A stretch of 7,533 nucleotides of DNA, from NCBI GenBank assembly GCA_016928125.1, contig JAFGLK010000201.1:1-7533 (forward strand). The letters run 5' to 3'. Of the stretch, positions 6,213 through 7,533 are shown one piece after another. The notes below the pieces were generated by a model. That model had not been told where the DNA came from. It worked only from the letters and a program-made list of their open reading frames with translations, and ran no database searches. This DNA is from Anaerolineae bacterium. GTDB taxonomy: Bacteria > Chloroflexota > Anaerolineae > UBA1429. Positions within the stretch are counted from its first letter, which is position 1. Each line of letters starts with the position of its first letter. Made by a program: the position numbers and the translations under genes.

Positions 6213-6240
6213 TTGAAACAACGGGCTGATGTGCTAGAAT
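6213..6240 (+). promoter_or_regulatory. Sigma70-type promoter for the membrane-anchored protein gene
   Basis: TTGAAA (6213-6218) and TAGAAT (6235-6240) are each a 5/6 match, with a 16-bp spacer; the -10 also has a TGTGC extension (6230-6234). Transcription would begin near 6247, about 125 nt before the chosen GTG start. Confidence 0.7.
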
Positions 6241-6371
6241 GGCGCAGGGGAGAGGTTGAAACTCGTCTCAAAGCGCGGCGCGCCGTGTGGGGTCAGCATG
6301 CAGCCAGCTAGACGAATGCGTATCACATGCCGCGGTCACAGGCCCGGGCCGCGCCGATCAAGGGGCAAGCC

Positions 6372-7355
6372 GTGAAAGGCAAGAGCTGTCTGGTACAGAT
6401 GGTCGTCTTGATCGTGCTGATCGCCGTCGTTGGCGGCCTTGCGCGTCGCCTGCTGGATGGAGGGCCGGAAGCGCAGCAAACGCCATCCGCCTCTGGAAAC
6501 TCGCTGCGGCAGCTCCTCCAGGTGCCCGTGCTTGGCAAGGTGAAGGAAAAACTGGCCCCCGATTCAGGCACGCCAACCCTGCCCCCCCTACCTGAGCCAG
6601 AGGCCGAAGGCATCGAAGGGCTAGTGCTCGAGGTGAGCCGTCCGCTCATGTTCCCGATACCTGAAGCGCGGGGTCTGGCCGCGACAGAGAGCTTTTTCTA
6701 TGTCTCAGGCAATGACCCGAAGGCCAAGACTAGCACCCTCTACCAGGTTCATCGAGACAGCTACACGATCGCCCAAATGCGGACCATCGAGGACAGCGGC
6801 CACTATCAGTTGGGTGGCCTTCAGCTGGGTTCGGACCTGCTTTGGGTGCCCGTGGTGGCCGATGCCTCTGTGACGACGAGCGTGATCCTGGGGATCGATC
6901 CAGTCACTCTCGAGGTTCAGACCCGCTGGGTTGTTCCCGAGCGTATTGCGGCCATCGCCGAGGGGCCAGATGCTCGCCTGTATGGCGTGAACGAAGGCGC
7001 CTCTCTGATCCTTGCGTGGAGTCGCGCGGGCGAGGAACTGCGACGGGCTCCCCTGGCGACGGGCGCGGCGTATCGCGACATGGAAACCGCACGGGGGTCG
7101 CTGTTATGTGCGGGCATTGACAGCAATGGTAGGAGCGTGCTCGACGTCATCGATCCAGCCACGCTTTCCCTGCTCGTGCGTCATCACAGCGATGGCGTCA
7201 AGCCCCAGGAAGGTCCGCTGGCTGGTGCCGGTTTCGCCGTGCTTGAGGAGACTCTCTTCTTTCTGCCAAGCGGCGGCGAATTCCCCAAGGTTCACGCCTA
7301 CGTGCTGACCGATGGCCGCGACTGGGCGAGCATGGTGCCCAGCGTCCTTCGCTGA
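6372..7355 (+). CDS. Membrane-anchored protein with probable beta-propeller ectodomain
   Basis: Function unknown. The 327-residue product starts MKGKSC and has one hydrophobic segment (about 7-24, LVQMVVLIVLIAVVGGLA) that would anchor it. A Pro-rich linker (about 62-80) leads to a C-terminal domain of about 245 residues. That domain has recurring blade-like units: ARGLAATESFFYVSG (99-113), STLYQVHRDSYTIAQMRTI (121-139), LGSDLLWVPVV (152-162), ILGIDPVTLEVQTRWVV (172-188), ARLYGVNEG (201-209), VLDVIDPATLSLLVRH (256-271) and ETLFFLPSG (293-301). The pattern 'D..tl.v...' after 'l.v/g' is typical of WD40/NHL-like propellers; it also recalls family DUF6454, a tentative likeness. The GTG at 6372 has AAGGGG 6 nt before it. 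The in-frame ATG at 6327 has no ribosome-binding site and would put charged residues before the anchor. It is transcribed alone and convergent with the gene at the right edge. Confidence 0.83.
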   Translation: MKGKSCLVQMVVLIVLIAVVGGLARRLLDGGPEAQQTPSASGNSLRQLLQVPVLGKVKEKLAPDSGTPTLPPLPEPEAEGIEGLVLEVSRPLMFPIPEARGLAATESFFYVSGNDPKAKTSTLYQVHRDSYTIAQMRTIEDSGHYQLGGLQLGSDLLWVPVVADASVTTSVILGIDPVTLEVQTRWVVPERIAAIAEGPDARLYGVNEGASLILAWSRAGEELRRAPLATGAAYRDMETARGSLLCAGIDSNGRSVLDVIDPATLSLLVRHHSDGVKPQEGPLAGAGFAVLEETLFFLPSGGEFPKVHAYVLTDGRDWASMVPSVLR

Positions 7356-7365
7356 TGCGCCGAGA

Positions 7366-7533
7366 TCATGTTCTTCCGTCTCTGGGCCCGCGCCAGACCT
7401 GTCCCTGCGAGCTCCAGCTCCAGCCGACCCCATCAGGGCAGCCGGGCAGGCGCTGCCAGCCATGCTGCACCCGCGCCCATGTCTCCTCCCAGCTCCGGAC
7501 GCCCAACGTGGCCCCGGCGCACTCGACGTTGCA
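7366..7533 (-). CDS. C-terminal end of an unknown protein, cut by window edge
   Basis: A minus-strand frame is open from the window edge for 55 codons and stops at 7366-7368. The product ends GWSWSSQGQVWRGPRDGRT, and before that has SWEETWARVQHGWQRLPG. The balanced composition with several Trp, and G or C at about 84% of third codon positions, favour real coding. The stop lies 10 bp past the stop of the convergent plus-strand gene, a common arrangement. A short fragment can stay open by chance in GC-rich DNA, and I do not recognise a family. The plus-strand frame over the same bases (from ATG 7368) is Ser/Pro/Arg-rich and less gene-like. Confidence 0.4.
   Translation of the reverse strand, partial: CNVECAGATLGVRSWEETWARVQHGWQRLPGCPDGVGWSWSSQGQVWRGPRDGRT

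Noticed and set aside
6327..6371. ATG start at 6327 for the membrane-anchored protein
   Set aside because: No ribosome-binding site, and the added residues are Arg/Ala-rich and precede a normal anchor; GTG 6372 has AAGGGG at the right distance.

Overview
The window reads as a piece of ordinary chromosome from a GC-rich bacterium, most likely a member of the Chloroflexota (Anaerolineae-like). This is an inference from gene content: a secreted protein with a long Pro/Thr linker, an FxLYD-type protein, a small single-RRM RNA-binding protein, and a solitary dnaA with no dnaN beside it. No rRNA, tRNA, CRISPR array, transposase, integrase or phage gene was found by reading.

Layout. Six complete genes and one probable partial gene are supported. 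On the minus strand, right to left: a small RRM protein (5587-5865) with its own promoter, a long leader and a clear intrinsic terminator; a gene-poor gap of about 600 bp; a GNAT acetyltransferase (3989-4828) followed 60 bp later by a secreted Pro/Thr-linker protein with two similar C-terminal domains (2735-3928), probably one transcript; a gap of about 580 bp with a cluster of palindromes; dnaA (764-2152); and a double FxLYD-like protein (2-610). On the plus strand, a membrane-anchored protein with a probable beta-propeller ectodomain (6372-7355) diverges from the RRM gene. It converges on what looks like the C-terminal end of another minus-strand gene that leaves the window (7366-7533).

Regulation. 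Four upstream regions carry a similar extended -10 element (YGTGSTAKART) on the correct strand, 33 to about 130 bp before a start codon. The RRM gene instead has a near-consensus -35/-10 pair with a 17-bp spacer, which implies a leader of about 200 nt, reminiscent of cold-shock mRNAs. Several starts are set by clear Shine-Dalgarno sequences inside longer open frames.

No obviously new multi-gene system is visible. The best leads are the palindrome cluster upstream of dnaA, the long RRM leader, the locally homogenised repeat in the secreted protein, and an open frame of membrane-protein character upstream of the acetyltransferase.
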